Origin: Mycobacterium sp. Aquia_216
GTDB taxonomy: Bacteria > Actinomycetota > Actinomycetes > Mycobacteriales > Mycobacteriaceae
DNA: 64,000 bases
Assembly (NCBI RefSeq): GCF_026723865.1
Contig: NZ_CP113530.1
Coordinates: 49,270-113,269 of the forward strand
Direction of reading: 5' to 3'
How positions within the stretch are numbered: the stretch's first letter is position 1; every line of letters starts with the position of its first letter. Position numbers and translations under genes: made by a program. A model generated the notes under the pieces. It saw only the letters and a program-made list of their open reading frames with translations. It was not told the origin of the DNA and made no database searches. Shown here piece by piece: positions 61,012-64,000 of this stretch.

Positions 61012-62391
61012 GTGCCTGAGGAGCCCGAGCAGACTGGCGCGGCGGTGGATCCGCTCACCGAGGCCATCACGGCGTGGCAATCCGCACACACCACGCTGGG
61101 GCCGCACCACGAATCCACGTTGACCGCGCTGCTGGCGGTCGCCTCAGCGCGTTGGGGCGCGGGGGACAGTCTGGGCGCCGTCCACGACGCCGGCGACGTG
61201 TGGGCCGCCCGCCGCGACCTCCTCGGGGACGAGCACCCAGACACGCTGGTGATCGCCGGCTTGGTCGCGATGTGGCGGTACCACCGCGGGGACGAGGCCG
61301 CAGTTGGTGAGCTGCGCGCGCTGGTGCCGGTGATGACCCGCGTCCTGGGTGCAGAGCAGGCCGACACCTTGTGGGCCACGCACACATTGGCGACCGCCGA
61401 GGACGCCGGCGATGATCCTGCTCGTCGACTGCTGCGCTGGGTGCAGCTGGCTGCCGCCGAAACACGAGTGTTCGGGGCACGCCACGAGCTGACGCTGTCA
61501 GCGCTGTACGGGGTGGCCCTGGCCCGTCACGATCTCGGCGACCTATTTGGCGCGAGCACCGATGCGTTGATCGTCGTCGGACATCGCCGCCGCCTCCTGG
61601 GTGACCATCATCCCCACACCTTGGCCGCACAGTTGTCGCGGTTGACCTGGATGGGTGAGGCCGGGGCCACCAATGAGCACACCCTCAACGAGTTCGACGA
61701 GTTGATCGTGGCCCTGCAGAACACACTCGGTCATGACCACGAACAGGCCGTGCTCGGCCGCTACTACCGGGTGCTGTGGACGCCCGACACGGCCAATGAC
61801 ATTGAACGGATTTCCGAATGGGAAGTCCTCGCCGAGGATCTCGAACGCACACTGGGAGAACAGCACCCAGTTAGCGTCGATGCCGCCCAGCAGCTGGGCG
61901 TGGCCCGCGCTGAATGGGAAGTCGATCTCGACGATTTCCGCGGTCTTGCTTTTGACCTACTGATCGACCTCGAGTCCGAACACCGCGATGTCGAGCTTGA
62001 AGCCGGCCGCGGCTACATGCAGCCGGGCAACCTCGACGTCGACGCGCAAGACAAGGTGGCCGAAGATGCCGACGAACAGCGGGCCGAGCGGGCCGACCTG
62101 TTGGAACACACGATCGAAGTGAAAAAAGCGTTGGGCCGCAGCGCCCGCGCGCTCGGCAACGATCACCTCGATGTGCTGCAGTGGCGCTACTACCTTGCGT
62201 GGTCGCTGTGGGACGGTCACGAATTCGACGCCGCCGGGCAGCGGACCCGACAGCTCATCGACGACTGCGTACGGCTACTCGGCGAGGAGCACGCACTCAC
62301 CGGCGCGACCCGGACGCTGGACTACCACATCACCAACCGGGTGTGGGGCGGGATCCTTCCCTTTTGGGACGGCGGCGCACTCCTGCCGTGA
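61012..62391 (+). CDS. Tetratricopeptide-repeat protein
   Basis: 459 residues from GTG 61012 with AGGAAGG 9-10 nt upstream, 24 bp after the relaxase stop. TPR units of the NB-ARC-associated kind recur: HTTLGPHHESTLTALLAV, RRDLLGDEHPDTLVIAGL, TRVLGAEQADTLWATHTL, RRRLLGDHHPHTLAAQLS, ERTLGEQHPVSVDAAQQL, and ALGNDHLDVLQWRYYLAW. No nucleotidase or effector domain is present. It may be a scaffold or peptide sensor working with the relaxase or neighbouring kinase; inferred from adjacency. Confidence 0.82.
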   Translation: MPEEPEQTGAAVDPLTEAITAWQSAHTTLGPHHESTLTALLAVASARWGAGDSLGAVHDAGDVWAARRDLLGDEHPDTLVIAGLVAMWRYHRGDEAAVGELRALVPVMTRVLGAEQADTLWATHTLATAEDAGDDPARRLLRWVQLAAAETRVFGARHELTLSALYGVALARHDLGDLFGASTDALIVVGHRRRLLGDHHPHTLAAQLSRLTWMGEAGATNEHTLNEFDELIVALQNTLGHDHEQAVLGRYYRVLWTPDTANDIERISEWEVLAEDLERTLGEQHPVSVDAAQQLGVARAEWEVDLDDFRGLAFDLLIDLESEHRDVELEAGRGYMQPGNLDVDAQDKVAEDADEQRAERADLLEHTIEVKKALGRSARALGNDHLDVLQWRYYLAWSLWDGHEFDAAGQRTRQLIDDCVRLLGEEHALTGATRTLDYHITNRVWGGILPFWDGGALLP

Positions 62392-62414
62392 ACCCGCCCG
62401 CCGGGCGGGTTCAC
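62388..62414. terminator. Bidirectional terminator between convergent genes
   Basis: GTGAACCCGCCC / GGGCGGGTTCAC with a GCC loop. The TGA stop of the TPR gene lies inside the left arm, and the kinase stop lies inside the hairpin region on the other strand. Confidence 0.75.
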
Positions 62415-64000
62415 CGTGGTCTGGGGACGTACACCGGGGGCTGCGTGGTGAGGTCAATGGTGCTGTCTACCTTGAAGCTTGAGCGCAACGGCACAGTTTG
62501 GCCGTGCAGAGTCCCCTCGCCGTGGTAGTTCAGCGTTCCAGTCAGATGAACCTTCATCATCTTCGGGTCGAGTTGATAGTTCACGTCTTGGGTGCTTTCG
62601 AGGGTGATCAGCTTCTGGGAGTCGATGTCGACGCCGGTGGTCGTCAGCGCGCAACCCCCCGGCGGGCAGCATCCTTCCGGTGCGGCCACGCCGGCAAAGC
62701 AGAAATGCAGTCGCCGGTCTAAGGCGTCCAGGGACGCCTGACGGCCGGCGTCGTTGAGCACGATGACCGGCGTGATGCTCGGTGGACTCGTGGTGTTGGT
62801 CAGTGCCTCCAACAGCAGCGGTGTCGTGGCCGCGGTGATGTCGATGTAACGGTTGGACGAGGCGACCTGCGGTGTCCCGGGAAACACCGAGATCCGGTTC
62901 GCGCCATCGACGGCGACCCCGGACACCGTCAGCGCCTTCATCGCGGCGTCCGCATCCGGAGGCGAGTTGATCGTGACCGCGACCGTGGTGGTATCCAGCT
63001 TCCATCCACCGCCTTGGTGATGGGCGGTGATCACCGTTTGCGACGGGGTCGGCCCGAACTTGGCCGACAGGGTCAGCCGCTGAGTATCGGGGGCGGCGTT
63101 CGGGTCCTGGGCTGAATCGGTGGTCACCGCGATAGCGGTGATCGGGGTGGCGGACAGCTGGGTGCTCAGGGCCTTGTCGGTGAGCAGCTGCGGGGTGGTG
63201 GGCTGCTGGGCGCTGAGCGACAACACGCTGCGGGCATCGCCGGTGGCCAGGGCCTCCAAATAGTGCTGGCCGCTGAGCCGCGCCGCTTCGCGATCTTGGG
63301 CAGCGCGCTGGGCGGCGTCGGGTCCGCTAAAGGTGTGCGCAGCGAAAATGCCGCCAACGGCCAGCACCGTCACCGCGATCACGGCCGACACGACCGCGAT
63401 GACAACGCGCTTGCGGCGGCGGGGTTTGCCGGCCGATCCCGGTGGCGGGGGTGTGAAGTGGTGGTGCCAGGGCGCTGCCCTGCTGGGCTCGGCCGGTCCG
63501 GGTGCGCCCGGATGCGGTGTCACGAGGTACGGCGGGGGTGGGGAGGCGGCCATCGTCGGGTCGGCCGGTGACGCGTTAGTCGGCGGGGACAGTGCGCCGG
63601 CCAGCGCCGCCGCGAAGTCGGCGCAGCGCGGGAAACGCTGCGCGGGGTCTTTGGCCAGGGCACGGGCGAATACGGCATCGGTGGCCGCCCACTGAGGGCG
63701 CAGGGCGCCCGGACGCGGCGGCGGGGCCGTCAAGTGCGCGTTGATCACCGCGACCGGGTGGGGGTGGGGAAACGGTCGGCTGCCGGTGAGTAAGTGGTAG
63801 GCCGTCGCCGCCAGCGCGTATTGGTCGGCGCGGCCATCGATCGGGGCGCCGCGCAGCTGCTCGGGTGCGCTGTAGTCGACGCTTACTCCCATCTGGGTGG
63901 TGGTGGCGGACTGCAGATCGGTGGTTTGGGTCAGATCAGTATCATCGGCGGCCGGGCGCGCGATCCCGAAGTCGCTCAACAAGACTCGGGGCGCGCTGCC
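62411..64000 (-). CDS. Receptor serine/threonine kinase (partial, N-terminus beyond right edge)
   Basis: 530 codons visible, open to the window edge; the N-terminal lobe and HRD loop are outside. Visible kinase parts: [15 protein letters not shown] (DFG), GVSVDYSAPEQLRGA and the C-lobe. A Pro-rich linker follows, then a transmembrane helix (VVIAVVSAVIAVTVLAVGGI), then a sensor domain like those of the 34526 and 39037 proteins (GQHYLEALATGDARSVLSLS, CFAGVAAPEGCCPPGGC with extra Cys). Activity cannot be judged without the missing half. Convergent with the TPR gene. Confidence 0.85.
   Translation of the reverse strand, partial: GSAPRVLLSDFGIARPAADDTDLTQTTDLQSATTTQMGVSVDYSAPEQLRGAPIDGRADQYALAATAYHLLTGSRPFPHPHPVAVINAHLTAPPPRPGALRPQWAATDAVFARALAKDPAQRFPRCADFAAALAGALSPPTNASPADPTMAASPPPPYLVTPHPGAPGPAEPSRAAPWHHHFTPPPPGSAGKPRRRKRVVIAVVSAVIAVTVLAVGGIFAAHTFSGPDAAQRAAQDREAARLSGQHYLEALATGDARSVLSLSAQQPTTPQLLTDKALSTQLSATPITAIAVTTDSAQDPNAAPDTQRLTLSAKFGPTPSQTVITAHHQGGGWKLDTTTVAVTINSPPDADAAMKALTVSGVAVDGANRISVFPGTPQVASSNRYIDITAATTPLLLEALTNTTSPPSITPVIVLNDAGRQASLDALDRRLHFCFAGVAAPEGCCPPGGCALTTTGVDIDSQKLITLESTQDVNYQLDPKMMKVHLTGTLNYHGEGTLHGQTVPLRSSFKVDSTIDLTTQPPVYVPRPR

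Noticed and set aside
1..64000. tRNA, rRNA or riboswitch genes
   Set aside because: No cloverleaf-like, rRNA-like or known riboswitch consensus was noticed by eye; a covariance-model scan would be needed to exclude small RNAs.

Overview
The window looks like part of a large mycobacterial (high-GC actinobacterial) plasmid or plasmid-derived element. Chromosomal housekeeping genes, rRNA and tRNA are absent. A PE_PGRS gene, three receptor kinases of mycobacterial type, a WhiB-like protein, many leaderless or GTG starts and strongly GC-biased codons point to Mycobacterium. Replication, partition, toxin-antitoxin, mobilisation (MobF relaxase) and insertion-sequence genes point to a plasmid. Nothing here was searched against databases; family names come from motifs read in the translations.

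Layout. 1-6.1 kb is a replication module: a divergent XRE regulator and WhiB-like gene around a perfect palindrome, a small operon (hypothetical, alpha/beta hydrolase, helix-turn-helix protein), then a 31-codon leader overlapping the start of an AEP primase-type replication protein. 6.1-7.7 kb carries two DNA-binding proteins sharing a large inverted repeat, then VapBC. 8.2-11.4 kb is a partition locus: ParB, ParA, a small partner protein and five copies of a 17-bp palindrome that is a good centromere (parS) candidate. 11.5-17.3 kb holds a DUF2637-type membrane protein, a coiled-coil protein overlapping a membrane protein, and two proteins that share an apparently identical 504-bp N-terminal cassette but have different C-termini.

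17.4-28.6 kb is accessory: an orphan HEPN-like protein, a convergent pair of related unknown genes, a double zinc-ribbon protein, a KfrA-like coiled-coil protein, and an ApeA-like HEPN anti-phage protein. 28.9-32.7 kb holds an alpha/beta-hydrolase with a degenerate triad, a PLP decarboxylase and a PhzF-like protein without the usual Glu. 33.1-34.4 kb has two more toxin-antitoxin pairs (Phd/RelE-like, Fic/Doc-like). 34.5-41.0 kb is a receptor kinase, a PE_PGRS gene and a predicted pseudokinase; a third kinase runs off the right edge. 41.0-44.0 kb is an IS110-family element and insertion-sequence debris.

44.4-58.1 kb is the most unusual part. A second ParB-like protein, a NrdH redoxin, a DnaB-N-domain protein and a secreted trypsin-like protease lead into an array of small genes, including DUF3560- and DUF4192-type proteins. 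In this array nearly every gene or gene pair is bracketed by a conserved unit of about 400 bp: an intrinsic terminator followed by a long structured leader of one of three classes. The array ends next to a strong hairpin and the MobF relaxase gene at 58.1 kb. I infer that the hairpin is at or near oriT, that the array is the leading region that would enter a recipient first, and that the leaders may be single-stranded-DNA promoters or other structured regulators. A TPR protein and the third kinase close the window.
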